Assembly: GCF_001661675.2 (NCBI RefSeq)
Contig: NZ_CP019602.1
Location: 2,133,501-2,197,500 of the forward strand
DNA from: Croceicoccus marinus
Lineage (GTDB): Bacteria > Pseudomonadota > Alphaproteobacteria > Sphingomonadales > Sphingomonadaceae
Length of the DNA stretch: 64,000 nt
Reading direction: 5' to 3'
Below, piece after piece: positions 46,824 through 55,565 of the stretch (its first letter is position 1; every line of letters begins with the position of its first letter). The notes below the pieces were generated by a model. It had not been told where the DNA came from and searched no databases. It saw only the letters and a program-made list of their open reading frames with translations. The translations under genes were made by a program, and so were the position numbers.

Positions 46824-47788
46824 GCGAAGACCCTTTCGGATTCGGGACGAGCGGAAGCAGACGTGCGCACGGCGGCGCGCAGCACAGCAGAACGGGAGCG
46901 CGGATTGCGCGCGATTTCGGCATCGGTGGCACGCACGGCACGCATCGGCTTTTCGAAGGCGGCCTGTCCGGACGACCGCTGATCGGGCAGATGGCGCGAG
47001 GGCGCGGCACCGCTATTAGACGCATCGCGCAGGAAACGCTTTACCATGCGGTCTTCAAGACTGTGGAAAGTCACGACCGCCAGGCGCCCGCCTTCGCGCA
47101 GCAGATCCTCCGCCGCGCCGAGGCCCGCGGCCAGCTCGTCCAGCTCGCCGTTCACGTGGATGCGGATCGCCTGGAAGCTGCGGGTCGCGGGATCCTTGGG
47201 CATGTGCGGCTTGTAACCCAGCGCCTTGCGCACGACCTGCGCCAGCTGGCCGGTCGTCTCCAGCGGGCGGGCCGCGACGATGGCGCGGGCGACGCGGCGC
47301 GACTGACGTTCTTCACCATATTGATAAAGCACGTCGGCGATGGCGCCTTCGTCGGCGGTGTTGACGAAATCGGCGGCGCTCTCGCCCTCGCGGCTCATCC
47401 GCATGTCGAGCGGTCCGTCGAGCGAAAAGGCAAATCCGCGCTCCGCCTGGTCGAGCTGCATCGACGACACGCCGATATCCATGACCACCCCGTCGACGCG
47501 GGACACGCCCGCAGCGGCCATGGCGTCGGTCATCTCGGAAAAGCGGCGCGGGTGCAGGATCAGGCGCGGGTCATCGCCGGCCAGTTCGGGCCAGGCGACG
47601 GCATTCCTGTGAACGGCTTCGATCGCAGTGGGGTCGCGATCAAAGCCGTGCACGATGGCGCCTGCATCCAGCAGGGCGCGGGTGTAACCACCGGCACCGA
47701 AAGTGGCGTCGATGATCACGTCGCCGACCCGAGGGGAGAGCGCGGCGAGAACCTCTTCGAGAAGGACGGGCGTGTGCGGAGCGGTCAC
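46820..47788 (-). CDS. rsmH: 16S rRNA (cytosine(1402)-N(4))-methyltransferase RsmH
   Basis: This 322-aa SAM enzyme methylates C1402 of 16S rRNA. It starts with [13 protein letters not shown], then [20 protein letters not shown] for SAM binding and [19 protein letters not shown] for catalysis. [20 protein letters not shown] is the C-terminal signature. GTG 47788 overlaps the mraZ stop as GTGA. An upstream in-frame codon would extend into mraZ. Confidence 0.96.
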   Translation of the reverse strand: MTAPHTPVLLEEVLAALSPRVGDVIIDATFGAGGYTRALLDAGAIVHGFDRDPTAIEAVHRNAVAWPELAGDDPRLILHPRRFSEMTDAMAAAGVSRVDGVVMDIGVSSMQLDQAERGFAFSLDGPLDMRMSREGESAADFVNTADEGAIADVLYQYGEERQSRRVARAIVAARPLETTGQLAQVVRKALGYKPHMPKDPATRSFQAIRIHVNGELDELAAGLGAAEDLLREGGRLAVVTFHSLEDRMVKRFLRDASNSGAAPSRHLPDQRSSGQAAFEKPMRAVRATDAEIARNPRSRSAVLRAAVRTSASARPESERVFA

Positions 47789-48303
47789 TTGCGGCCCCTC
47801 CCCTTCGCGGGCTTGGCGGCATCGGCCATCATCGCCCGGCAGGCGGCCTTGGCGGCATCCCATTCACTGCCCATGGCGAACAGTTTTTCGGGGTTCCAGA
47901 TGGTGAAGAAGGCGCCGCCGCCCTGGAAGAACAGCTGGTCGTCCAGCCCGCCAAGCTCGACCATGAAGTCGGGCAGGATGAAGCGGCCGGAATCGTCGAA
48001 GGGCACTTCCTGGAAACCGAACAGCTGGGCAGAGCGGGTGTCGCGGTCGAACGCGCGCCCGGCCTGGTAGGCACGGTCTTCCTCGCGGTCGAGCTCTTCC
48101 TCAAGCCGGTCTAGGCGGGAGAGGCCGAAGCCGGTCAAGCAGTCGAAACGGTCATGCTTGGCGACGCAGAGCACGCGCTGGTCTTCGGAACTTTCGCGGA
48201 TCACCTTGCGGAAGCTGGGCGGCAGGACGAACCGGCCTTTTTCGCCGCGAAGCGAAAAGCCCTGTCCCCTGTAAATGAATGGCCTTGAAGCCACCGGCAC
48301 CAC
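47785..48303 (-). CDS. mraZ: Transcriptional regulator MraZ
   Basis: This 172-aa AbrB-fold DNA-binding protein heads the dcw operon and represses it. [20 protein letters not shown] starts the first SpoVT/AbrB repeat, and [18 protein letters not shown] the second, as in Sphingomonadales MraZ. No ATG precedes the conserved region; GTG 48303 is proposed, with GTG 48300 and 48294 as alternatives. It overlaps rsmH by 4 nt. Four GGGA elements spaced by 10 bp lie 138-171 bp upstream and fit its operator. Confidence 0.93.
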   Translation of the reverse strand: MVPVASRPFIYRGQGFSLRGEKGRFVLPPSFRKVIRESSEDQRVLCVAKHDRFDCLTGFGLSRLDRLEEELDREEDRAYQAGRAFDRDTRSAQLFGFQEVPFDDSGRFILPDFMVELGGLDDQLFFQGGGAFFTIWNPEKLFAMGSEWDAAKAACRAMMADAAKPAKGRGRK

Positions 48304-48440
48304 CCCGCGAAATCCCTGCTAGCCCCCGGGTTTCGCAAGACACAGCCCTCCATGCACCGGGGCGCACGCTGCCGTGGCCCGGCGCACCCCCGAAGGGCGC
48401 GGCAAACGAAACATCCGATTGAATGATCAGGTCTTACATC

Positions 48441-48474
48441 GGGATCATTGGGGATGAAAGGGGAAATTGCGGGA
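48441..48474. promoter_or_regulatory. Candidate MraZ operator: four GGGA at 10-bp spacing
   Basis: GGGA occurs at 48441, 48451, 48461 and 48471 on the plus strand, exactly one helical turn apart, in the 367-bp gap upstream of mraZ. MraZ of E. coli binds TGGGN repeats separated by 5-nt spacers, the same period. Phasing and place match; orientation is opposite to the mraZ reading direction. The gap (48304-48670) holds no gene. Confidence 0.65.
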
Positions 48475-48626
48475 AATCATGTCCACAAGCGATCAAGCGG
48501 TGGAAATCCGCCACTCCCCGAGCGGGGCGATTTCGCCTTTCGCACAGCCATCACGGACCTGTTACGCGCGGAATCGCACGGATTCCATGCCTCTCCCGTC
48601 AAATCCCCAATGATTGAGATGCCGTT

Positions 48627-48640
48627 TCCCGTCATTTCCC
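48627..48640. promoter_or_regulatory. Second pair of phased GGGA elements (minus strand)
   Basis: TCCC at 48627 and 48637 gives two minus-strand GGGA elements 10 bp apart, about 325 bp upstream of mraZ and close to the 3' end of the neighbouring lipoprotein gene. It could be an auxiliary MraZ site. With only two units, chance is not excluded. Confidence 0.3.
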
Positions 48641-48670
48641 CGATTGGCACCGGAACGGGTGGTTTTCGCC

Positions 48671-49444
48671 TTAGGCGGACGGGCTTCCAAAGGCTGCATC
48701 CAGCAGCCGGTCGAGCGCATCGGCAGCCGACTCGCTGGGATGGTCGGCGTCCTCGACCAGCGCGGCATCGGCCACCACCGTGACGCGCCCCTCGCCCACC
48801 TCGCACTGCGCGACAAGCGCATTTTCGCTGAGTTCGCAGCGGCTTTCATGCCCCTCGCCCGTCAAACCCAGGCTGCCCGCCAAGCGGGTCGGAAGCGCGA
48901 GCGGACCGCCCGAAACCTGCTCATCCGGGGATTGCGCGGGATCGAAGACGAGTTCCAGGCCCCAGCGCGCCAGGATCGGCGACACCAGCGCCACCGGCTG
49001 CGGCGCGCGCGCATCGCCCAGGCCGTAATCGCTATGCGCGGTCAGCATCGGATCGGCGAGCAGCAGCAAGTGGCCCCCGCCCCGAACCCAGTCGTCCAGC
49101 GCGACATTCTCATCCCCCGCCAGGGCGCGCGGCTGCGCCAGAAGCAAATAGCGCTGGTCGTCAAGCTGGGTCAGCCGGTCCAGCGGAACGGGCCTGAAAC
49201 GGGCATCGAGCTGTTCTCTCACCCAGCTTCCCCCGTTTTCCCCGGACAGCAGCGTTCCGACATCGCCCTCGGCCCACAGGATCGGCAGGGTGGTCAGCAG
49301 GCCAAGCTCTGGCTGCGCGGTTTCGTTGGGCACGGTCTGGGTGTCCGGGCCCTTGCAGCCCCCCAACGCCAACGCCAGCGCCAGCAGCGCCGCGCCGATG
49401 CCCGCCCGCCGGATCGCCGGCCTATTGATCGATCGATTCCGCAT
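48671..49444 (-). CDS. GldG/DUF4350-like lipoprotein
   Basis: This 257-aa protein has a lipoprotein signal (ALALALGGC, Cys30) and a region reading LTTLPILWAEGDVGTLLSG, then LDDWVRGGGHLLLLADPML, which resembles the GATase-like GldG/DUF4350 fold found next to some ABC exporters. No ABC transporter gene is in the window, so that link is not supported here. Its 5' end overlaps the preceding small gene by 23 nt. The mraZ promoter gap follows. Confidence 0.65.
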   Translation of the reverse strand: MRNRSINRPAIRRAGIGAALLALALALGGCKGPDTQTVPNETAQPELGLLTTLPILWAEGDVGTLLSGENGGSWVREQLDARFRPVPLDRLTQLDDQRYLLLAQPRALAGDENVALDDWVRGGGHLLLLADPMLTAHSDYGLGDARAPQPVALVSPILARWGLELVFDPAQSPDEQVSGGPLALPTRLAGSLGLTGEGHESRCELSENALVAQCEVGEGRVTVVADAALVEDADHPSESAADALDRLLDAAFGSPSA

Positions 49445-49742
49445 CGGCGGGTCCGCTGGCTGGGGGTTCCTCGCTCACCATCTGCTCGGCGGGAAGATCG
49501 GGGACGATGATCTGTTCCGAAGGCAGTTCGGGCACCACGCCCGCATCGACCAGCGGATCGCCCGTCTTGCCCTCGGCTTCCTCAGCCGCCTCGGGCGTGG
49601 CGGGATCGTCGGCCTGCCGCGCCTGCTGCATGATCGTGCTGGCAAGCCCGACCACCAGCACCATCGCCGCAAGCCCGCCGATGCCGACCTGCAGCCGCTG
49701 CATCGCCTGGCTCCGCGTGCCGCGCAGGTCGGGCGGCGGCAT
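49422..49742 (-). CDS. Small single-pass membrane protein, Pro/Glu-rich
   Basis: This 106-aa protein has one membrane segment (about residues 22-40, GGLAAMVLVVGLASTIM) and an acidic, proline-rich tail with repeats like PELPSEQIIVPDLPAEQMV. No family was recognised. ATG 49742 is preferred; GTG 49808 in the same frame would add 22 residues and start 5 nt after the cysK stop. It overlaps the next gene by 23 nt, so the pair may be cotranslated and function together. Confidence 0.65.
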   Translation of the reverse strand: MPPPDLRGTRSQAMQRLQVGIGGLAAMVLVVGLASTIMQQARQADDPATPEAAEEAEGKTGDPLVDAGVVPELPSEQIIVPDLPAEQMVSEEPPASGPADAESIDQ

Positions 49743-49812
49743 GTCGTCGCTACCGGGTTCCCTTACACCAGCCCCGTCCACAGCGCCCCTGGATTCGAAC
49801 GCGGCCACGGCT

Positions 49813-50814
49813 CTATCGGTCCAGCCAGGGGAAGACGGGCAGCCCCTTCTCGCGCAGCCATTCCGGATTGTAGAGCGTCGACAGATAGCGGAAGCCGGTG
49901 TCGCACAGGATCGTCGCCACGCGCGCAGGGCGGCCCAGCTTTTCGGTCAGTTCCTGCCCCAGCCGCACCGCGCCCGCGACATTGATGCCCGATGACAGGC
50001 CCAGCGCCAGCCCTTCCTCGGCCAGCAGGCGACTGACCCATTCCAGGCCTTCCTCGTCCGAAATGCGATATTGCGTGTCGATCGGCGCATCTTCGAGGTT
50101 CGCGGTGATGCGGCCCTGGCCGATACCCTCGGCGACCGAATTGCCCTCTGCCTTCAACTCGCCGTGCGCGTAATATTCATACAGCGCCGCGCCGTATGGG
50201 TCGGACAGGGCGATGGCGACATTCTCGTCGAAGGCCTTGAGCCCCATGCCCACGCCCGCCAGCGTGCCGCCGGTGCCGACCGCGCAGGTAAAGCCGTCGA
50301 TGCGGCCGTCCATCTGGTCCCAGATCTCGGGCGCGGTGGTTTCGATATGCGCGCGGCGATTGGCGATATTGTCGAACTGGTTGGCCCAGATCGCGCCGGG
50401 CGTCTCCTCTGCCAAACGGCGCGATGTGTGGACGAAATGCCCCGGATTGGCGAACTTGGTCGGCGGCACCAGCAGCAGCTCTGCCCCCAACGCGCGCAGG
50501 GTCGCCATCTTTTCCTGCGACTGGTTGTCGGGCATCACGATAATGGTGTTGTAACCGCGCGCATTGGCGACCAGCGCGATGCCGATGCCCGTGTTGCCCG
50601 CGGTCCCCTCGACCACCGTGCCGCCGGGCTTCAGCTCGCCCCGCTCCTCGGCGTCGCGGATGATGCCCATCGCCGCGCGGTCCTTGACCGAGGCGCCGGG
50701 GTTGGTGAACTCGCACTTGCCGAAAATATCGCAGCCAGCCGCCTCGCTCGGCCCCTTGAGGCGGACGAGCGGCGTGTTGCCGATCAGGGAGACGGTATCT
50801 TGTATCGTTTTCAT
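49813..50814 (-). CDS. cysK: Cysteine synthase A (O-acetylserine sulfhydrylase)
   Basis: This 333-aa PLP enzyme makes cysteine from O-acetylserine and sulfide. The PLP lysine is K44 in NPGASVKDRAAMG. EGTAGNTGIGIALVA binds the substrate carboxylate, and GTGGTLAGVGMGL holds the PLP phosphate. The C-terminus ends in a long insert around residues 110-160 seen in the alphaproteobacterial subtype. It is probably followed in the operon by two small membrane/lipoprotein genes. Confidence 0.94.
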   Translation of the reverse strand: MKTIQDTVSLIGNTPLVRLKGPSEAAGCDIFGKCEFTNPGASVKDRAAMGIIRDAEERGELKPGGTVVEGTAGNTGIGIALVANARGYNTIIVMPDNQSQEKMATLRALGAELLLVPPTKFANPGHFVHTSRRLAEETPGAIWANQFDNIANRRAHIETTAPEIWDQMDGRIDGFTCAVGTGGTLAGVGMGLKAFDENVAIALSDPYGAALYEYYAHGELKAEGNSVAEGIGQGRITANLEDAPIDTQYRISDEEGLEWVSRLLAEEGLALGLSSGINVAGAVRLGQELTEKLGRPARVATILCDTGFRYLSTLYNPEWLREKGLPVFPWLDR

Positions 50815-50908
50815 CGTGCGTCTTCAGTTAGGGTCGCACCGGCGGAAGGGCAAACAAGAATTGCTTTCATGCCGCGCCCGGACCCGATTCCGGCTATTCG
50901 CGCCGGGC

Positions 50909-51571
50909 CTATTCACGCGCCGCGCGAATGGCAGCCCCCGCCGCGAACGGCGCGACCGCGACCAGCAGCAGGCTGACCGCCCCCGCCAGTGCGATGCCGC
51001 CCTGCCCGCCCGCCTGCAGCCCGCCCGCGCCGAAGATCAGGATCGGCACCGCCATCGGCAGCAGCAGCAGCCCGCCCAATGCCGCGCCGCCGCGTAGGCC
51101 CGCGGTGATCGCCGCGATCATCACGCCCAGTGCCGCCAGCCCCGGCGTCCCCGCCAGCAGGCCCAGCTCCACGCGCCATAGCTGGTCGCCGCCAAGGCTG
51201 AACAGGGCCGCCGCAGGCAGCACCGCCAGCATCAGCAGCGGCGCAAAGGTCAGCCAGTGCGCGGCGATGCGCGCGCTTATCGTCCATTCCTCGGCCAGGC
51301 CGCGCAGCGCCCATTGGTCGAAGAAGCCGCTTTCGAGGTCGGGTTCGACCAGCCGGTCCAGCGGCAATATGCTGGCAAGCAGCGCCGCGACCCACACGAT
51401 GCCGCCGCCCGTGCGCGCCAGCATCCGCGTATCCGGCCCGATGGCAAAGGGCAGCAGGATCGCGACCGACAGGAAGAACAGCACCGGCAGCAGCGCGCCG
51501 CCGCGGCGCCCGCCGCCCGTCAGCAGCAGCGCCAGATCGCGGCGCAATATCGCCAGCCACATCGCGGTCAC
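50909..51571 (-). CDS. ccmB: Cytochrome c maturation permease CcmB
   Basis: This 220-aa membrane protein has six hydrophobic segments and the CcmB features near [14 protein letters not shown] and [16 protein letters not shown]. With CcmA it forms the ABC module that drives release of haem-loaded CcmE in system I cytochrome c maturation. GTG 51571 overlaps the ccmA stop by 4 nt. No further ccm genes follow; cysK lies 94 nt downstream. Confidence 0.93.
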   Translation of the reverse strand: MTAMWLAILRRDLALLLTGGGRRGGALLPVLFFLSVAILLPFAIGPDTRMLARTGGGIVWVAALLASILPLDRLVEPDLESGFFDQWALRGLAEEWTISARIAAHWLTFAPLLMLAVLPAAALFSLGGDQLWRVELGLLAGTPGLAALGVMIAAITAGLRGGAALGGLLLLPMAVPILIFGAGGLQAGGQGGIALAGAVSLLLVAVAPFAAGAAIRAARE

Positions 51572-52176
51572 TGCGCGAAGTCCGCGACATTCAGCACCTG
51601 TCCGCCGGGCAGCGCAATCGGCTGGTGCGACGCGGCTATGCAGATGCCGCCGTCGGCGCAGTGGCGCGCGGCCAGCTGCTCGACCATGGCGACCGACGCG
51701 GTGTCGAGGCCGTTGAGAGGTTCGTCCAGCAGCCAGATCGGCGCGCCGGCGGCAATCGTGCGGGCCAGCGCCGCGCGCTTGCGCTGCCCGGTGGAAAGAT
51801 AGCGCACCGGCACGTCGAGCAGGTCTGCGATGCCGGTGGCGCCTGCCACTTCATAAAGGCGTCCCGCCGGAACGCGGTCGCAGCGTGCCCAGAACGCCAG
51901 CGCGCGGCCCAGCGGCAGATGCGCGTCCAGCGCGGGCCGTTCGTCCAGCAGCGCGATCCGGCCCTGGTGCGCGACCTCGCCCGAAAAGGGCCGCAGCAAT
52001 CCCCCCAGCATGCGCATCAGACTGGACTTGCCGCTGCCGTTCGGGCCCGCCAGTTGCAGCGCCTCGCCCGCGGACAATTGCAGCGACAGTCCTGCGAACA
52101 GCATCCGGTCGCCGCGTACGCAGGACAGGCGTGCGGCCCCTATCGAGCATTCCGGCTGGCGTGCGGCGGGTTCCAT
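51568..52176 (-). CDS. ccmA: Cytochrome c maturation ATPase CcmA
   Basis: This 202-aa ABC ATPase has Walker [15 protein letters not shown], signature [13 protein letters not shown] and Walker [13 protein letters not shown]. It energises the CcmAB complex. ATG 52176 gives the usual size; the upstream open frame has no homology and covers phhB on the other strand. It diverges from phhB with about 57 bp between starts. Confidence 0.94.
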   Translation of the reverse strand: MEPAARQPECSIGAARLSCVRGDRMLFAGLSLQLSAGEALQLAGPNGSGKSSLMRMLGGLLRPFSGEVAHQGRIALLDERPALDAHLPLGRALAFWARCDRVPAGRLYEVAGATGIADLLDVPVRYLSTGQRKRAALARTIAAGAPIWLLDEPLNGLDTASVAMVEQLAARHCADGGICIAASHQPIALPGGQVLNVADFAQ

Positions 52177-52233
52177 CGCTTCGGCTCCTATGCGAGAGGA
52201 CCGCTTTCGCCAAGCATGATGGAGCAGGACGCC

Positions 52234-52521
52234 ATGGTCGCCCGATTGACCGACACCGAAATCAGCGCCGCGCTGAATGAGCTGCCGCAATGGCAATTGC
52301 GCGAGGATGGGCTTGCCATCACCCGCACGCTGAAATTCGGCGACTTCGCCGAGGCATTCGGTTTCATGACGCGCGTCGCGATCCTGGCCGAGAAAGCGGA
52401 CCACCACCCCGAATGGTTCAACGTCTACAACCGGGTTGAGATCACGCTGACCACCCACCACGCCGACGGGCTGTCGCAGCGCGACGTGGCGCTGGCGCGG
52501 CAGATCGACGCCTCGGCCTGA
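52234..52521 (+). CDS. phhB: 4a-hydroxytetrahydrobiopterin dehydratase
   Basis: This 95-aa enzyme recycles the pterin cofactor of aromatic amino-acid hydroxylases. [20 protein letters not shown] and [12 protein letters not shown] carry the catalytic histidines. ATG 52234 was chosen because GGAG lies at correct distance and length is normal; ATG 52216 and 52219 are in frame. No phenylalanine hydroxylase gene is nearby. Confidence 0.93.
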   Translation: MVARLTDTEISAALNELPQWQLREDGLAITRTLKFGDFAEAFGFMTRVAILAEKADHHPEWFNVYNRVEITLTTHHADGLSQRDVALARQIDASA

Positions 52522-52525
52522 CCGG

Positions 52526-53146
52526 CTATAGCGTGGCGCTGTTATAGGTGTGCCACGCGAAGATCGCCGCCGCGCCGCGATAGGGGCGCCACGGTTCGGC
52601 CAGCGCGCGGGTCAGCCGCTCGCTTGGCCGTTCGGGCAGGTCCGCCAGCCGGCCCACCGCGATCTGCACCGCCAGGTCGCCGGCCGGCCAGATGTCGGGC
52701 CGCCCTTCGGCAAACAGCAAATAGATTTCCGCAGACCAGCGACCGATGCCCTTGATCCGGGTCAGCTGGGCGATGGCCTCCGCGTCATCCTCCGGCAGCG
52801 AATCGAGGTCGAGTTCGCCGCTCGCGACCAGTTCGCACAGCGAGCGGGCATAGCCCTGCTTCTGGCGGGACATGCCGCAGGCGCGCAGATCGTCGAAGCT
52901 GGATGCCAGCAGATCGGCCGGCGCGATCTCCTCTCCCAGATGGCCGGTCAGCTTGCGCCACACCGAATCGGCCGAAGCGACCGACACCTGCTGCCCGATG
53001 ATCGTCCGCAGCAAGGTGCGATAGCCGGTGGGACGGATGCGCTCTTCGGGATAGCCGTGCAGCTCCAGCGCCTGTGCCCAGCGCGGTTCGCGCGCGGCGA
53101 TCGCGTCCAGCCCTGTGCGAATCTGGGCAATTGTCAGTCCCACCAA
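52526..53146 (-). CDS. alkA: DNA-3-methyladenine glycosylase II family
   Basis: This 206-aa HhH-GPD glycosylase excises alkylated bases. The hairpin LTRIKGIGRWSAEIYLLF is followed by the catalytic Asp in WPAGDLAVQIAVGRL. RTIIGQQVSVASADSVWRKL is the usual N-terminal core. It lacks the N-terminal domain of E. coli AlkA and is of the short type. Its stop is 4 nt from the convergent phhB stop. Confidence 0.92.
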   Translation of the reverse strand: MVGLTIAQIRTGLDAIAAREPRWAQALELHGYPEERIRPTGYRTLLRTIIGQQVSVASADSVWRKLTGHLGEEIAPADLLASSFDDLRACGMSRQKQGYARSLCELVASGELDLDSLPEDDAEAIAQLTRIKGIGRWSAEIYLLFAEGRPDIWPAGDLAVQIAVGRLADLPERPSERLTRALAEPWRPYRGAAAIFAWHTYNSATL

Positions 53147-53297
53147 TGCTCCCTTTCCCGATGCTGCGGCCTGGCCAATCCGGATGATGCGGCGACGCAG
53201 ACTTGCGTTTTCATGCGGCAGCCTTTAGCGACGCGCGACGAAAAGGTCGCCAGACCATAGATCGCGCAGTAAAATTAGACAGGGAATTTCCGCTTAC

Positions 53298-53615
53298 ATG
53301 CCCAGCATCACCGTAGTGAACCGCGAAGGTGAAGAACGCAGCGTCGAGGCCGATATCGGCCTGAGCGTGATGGAAGTCATTCGCGACAACGGTTTCGATG
53401 AACTGCTGGCGCTGTGCGGCGGCTGCTGCTCGTGCGCGACCTGCCATGTTTTCGTCGACGAAGGCTTCAAGGGCAAGCTGCCCGAAATGTCCGAGGACGA
53501 GGATGACCTCCTCGACAGTTCGGACCACCGCAAGGACAATTCGCGCCTGTCGTGCCAGATCCCCGTCAGCGCAGAGCTGGACGGAATGCGCGTGCAGATC
53601 GCGCCCGAAGACTGA
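53298..53615 (+). CDS. fdx: Adrenodoxin-type [2Fe-2S] ferredoxin
   Basis: This 105-aa electron carrier has cluster ligands C40, C46, C49 and C86 in the spacing C-x5-C-x2-C-x36-C, typical of vertebrate-type ferredoxins serving cytochromes P450 or Fe-S assembly. Two extra cysteines, C43 and C44, lie in the loop. The acidic helix [20 protein letters not shown] mediates partner docking. The gene is monocistronic with a strong terminator. No P450 is nearby. Confidence 0.94.
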   Translation: MPSITVVNREGEERSVEADIGLSVMEVIRDNGFDELLALCGGCCSCATCHVFVDEGFKGKLPEMSEDEDDLLDSSDHRKDNSRLSCQIPVSAELDGMRVQIAPED

Positions 53616-53674
53616 TCGGGCAACAGATCGGCCGGACCGCAGCGGCGGTTCAGGCCCTCCGGTTGGAGAGGAAG

Positions 53675-53710
53675 CCCCGGCACGCGTAAGACGTGCCGGG
53701 GTGGATTTTT
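53675..53710 (+). terminator. Rho-independent terminator after the ferredoxin gene
   Basis: CCCCGGCACG and CGTGCCGGGG form a 10-bp stem with a 7-nt loop, followed by TGGATTTTT. It lies 60 nt after the ferredoxin stop and 50 nt before the end of convergent map. Confidence 0.85.
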
Positions 53711-53759
53711 GGTTACCGGTCCGCGGCGATCGCCCGCGGAACAGGCGCCCGCGCCCAGA

Positions 53760-54590
53760 TCAGTCGCGATAGGGCGGAGCGTCGAGCCCTTCGGGGCTGA
53801 GGGTGAAGATCTCGCACCCGTCCTCGGTAATGCCGATCGAATGTTCGAACTGCGCGGATAGCGACCGGTCGCGCGTCACCGCCGTCCAGCCATCGTCGAG
53901 CAGCTTCACCGCGGGCTTGCCCAGGTTGATCATCGGCTCGATCGTGAAGAACATGCCGGGGCGCAATTCGGGGCCGGTGTTGGGACGGCCCGCGTGCACC
54001 ACTTCGGGCGCGTCGTGGAACAGGCGGCCAAGGCCGTGCCCGCAGAAATCGCGCACCACGCCGTAACGCTGCCGCTCCGCATGGCGCTGGATGGCCGAGC
54101 CGATGTCGCCCAGCCGCGCGCCGGGGCGGGCGAGGTCGATGCCGATCTGCAGGCATTCGTAGGTCACCTGCACCAGCTTCCTCGCCTTCAGCGAAACGTC
54201 GCCCGCCAGATACATGCGGCTGGTATCGCCGTGCCAGCCGTCCAGCAGCGGGGTCACGTCGATGTTCAGGATGTCGCCATCCTTCACCTGCCGGTCGCCG
54301 GGAATGCCATGGCACACGACGTGATTGATCGAGATGCAGCAGCTATGCGTATAGCCGCGATAGCCCAAAGTCGCGGGTACCGCGCCAGCATCCAGCGTCA
54401 TCTCGCGCACCTTGCGGTCGATCTCGGCCGTGGTCACGCCGGGCTGCACCACGTCCACCATCGCGTCCAGGATCTGCGCGGCAAGGCGCCCGGCCTTGCG
54501 CATGCCTTCGAAGCCGGCGGCGCCGTGCAGCTTGATCGTGCCGTCACGCGGCAGCATGTCGGTTTCGTCAACGGTCATATATTCGGTCAT
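53760..54590 (-). CDS. map: Type I methionine aminopeptidase
   Basis: This 276-aa enzyme removes N-terminal methionine. The five metal ligands are recognisable: D in NIDVTPLLDGWHGDTSRM (two Asp), H in FCGHGLGRLFHDAPEV, and E in MFFTIEPMINLG and SAQFEHSI. HVVCHGIPGDRQVKDGDILN contains the substrate histidine. ATG 54590 follows no longer conserved sequence; an N-terminal region of about 20 residues is nonconserved. Confidence 0.96.
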   Translation of the reverse strand: MTEYMTVDETDMLPRDGTIKLHGAAGFEGMRKAGRLAAQILDAMVDVVQPGVTTAEIDRKVREMTLDAGAVPATLGYRGYTHSCCISINHVVCHGIPGDRQVKDGDILNIDVTPLLDGWHGDTSRMYLAGDVSLKARKLVQVTYECLQIGIDLARPGARLGDIGSAIQRHAERQRYGVVRDFCGHGLGRLFHDAPEVVHAGRPNTGPELRPGMFFTIEPMINLGKPAVKLLDDGWTAVTRDRSLSAQFEHSIGITEDGCEIFTLSPEGLDAPPYRD

Positions 54591-54652
54591 GACAGACCAT
54601 GTAACGATCCCGGCCCGATTTTGCGAGGGCCGATGGCCGATCGCCGCCAGAT

Positions 54653-55498
54653 TCAGCCGGCGGGGGTGAAGAAGCGCTGATATTCAGGCTTTACCGCATC
54701 GATCAGCGCGGCATCGACGGGCAGCGTCACCTCGTAATCGCCCTCGGCATAGGGGCCCGCGTTATAGGGCGGCACCAGGAAGCCGACGCGGTCGAACGCC
54801 TGGCCGGATGCCGAACCCAGTATGACCGTGCTGTTTGCCGACGGGGCGATGCAATCGCTGAAACTGCCGCTGCCGCTCATCACCGGCTCGCCGCGCTTGC
54901 GGGCGCGCTGGCGGTCCAGTTCCTCGCAGAAACGCGCCTGCGCCGCGCGGTCGAGCGATCCTGCGGACACGAACATGTCCGCCGGCTTGACCGCCTTGCG
55001 TTCCTGCCGGTCCCAGACCAGCGCGTCCGAAACGCTCATCCCATGCGCGCCGCCCGAATAGGTATGGATGTCGGCGGACAGCGACAGGAAGCGCGGCAGG
55101 TCACTTACCACTTTCCATTCCTTGGAAAAGCTTTGCGGCGGCGCGTCGAAGCCGCGCTGGTCGCCTTCGACCTGCCAATCGGCGGCTTCCTGCCGCAGTT
55201 TGGCGAGCCGCCGGTCGCTTTCGTCCTGCATATAAGCAGCCAGCGCGGGGATGGCGGCAACGGCCGGGGGCCAGCCATAGCTGAACTCATAGTCGTCGGT
55301 GCTGTCGGCGATGGACACCGCTTGCGCCTCGGCGGTCTGCGCGTCGGGCTGCCGCGTAGCAGGCGCTTCCCTGACGGGGGGCGCGTCGGCGGCGGTCCGG
55401 CCTGCAAGCTGCTCGGGCATGTCCTCATGCCCGCATGCCGCCAGCAGCGCGAGCGGAGCAAGTGCAATCGCCATGGCTGATCGGGTTCGGCGCTGCAT
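54653..55498 (-). CDS. DUF4163/DUF3298 (PdaC/RsiV-like) lipoprotein
   Basis: This 281-aa protein has a lipobox ALLAAC (Cys22). DSTDDYEFSYGWPPAVAAIP begins a DUF4163-like region, and ADIHTYSGGAHGMSVSDALV is the DUF3298 signature; VPPYNAGPYAEGDYEVTLP closes the domain. Such domains occur in PdaC deacetylases and RsiV, where they bind peptidoglycan or lysozyme. No catalytic deacetylase domain is present. It diverges from the M17 gene by 67 bp. Confidence 0.8.
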   Translation of the reverse strand: MQRRTRSAMAIALAPLALLAACGHEDMPEQLAGRTAADAPPVREAPATRQPDAQTAEAQAVSIADSTDDYEFSYGWPPAVAAIPALAAYMQDESDRRLAKLRQEAADWQVEGDQRGFDAPPQSFSKEWKVVSDLPRFLSLSADIHTYSGGAHGMSVSDALVWDRQERKAVKPADMFVSAGSLDRAAQARFCEELDRQRARKRGEPVMSGSGSFSDCIAPSANSTVILGSASGQAFDRVGFLVPPYNAGPYAEGDYEVTLPVDAALIDAVKPEYQRFFTPAG

Positions 55499-55565
55499 CC
55501 CCGTCCTTTCCCCGGTCGGAATTTTCGCTCGCCCTGCAGGGCAGGGTCGCGCTAGAGGACGCAGC

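Noticed and set aside
48570..48586. GGAATC-5-GATTCC palindrome in the mraZ gap
   Set aside because: The stem is only 6 bp without a T-run; nothing supports a terminator or operator role.
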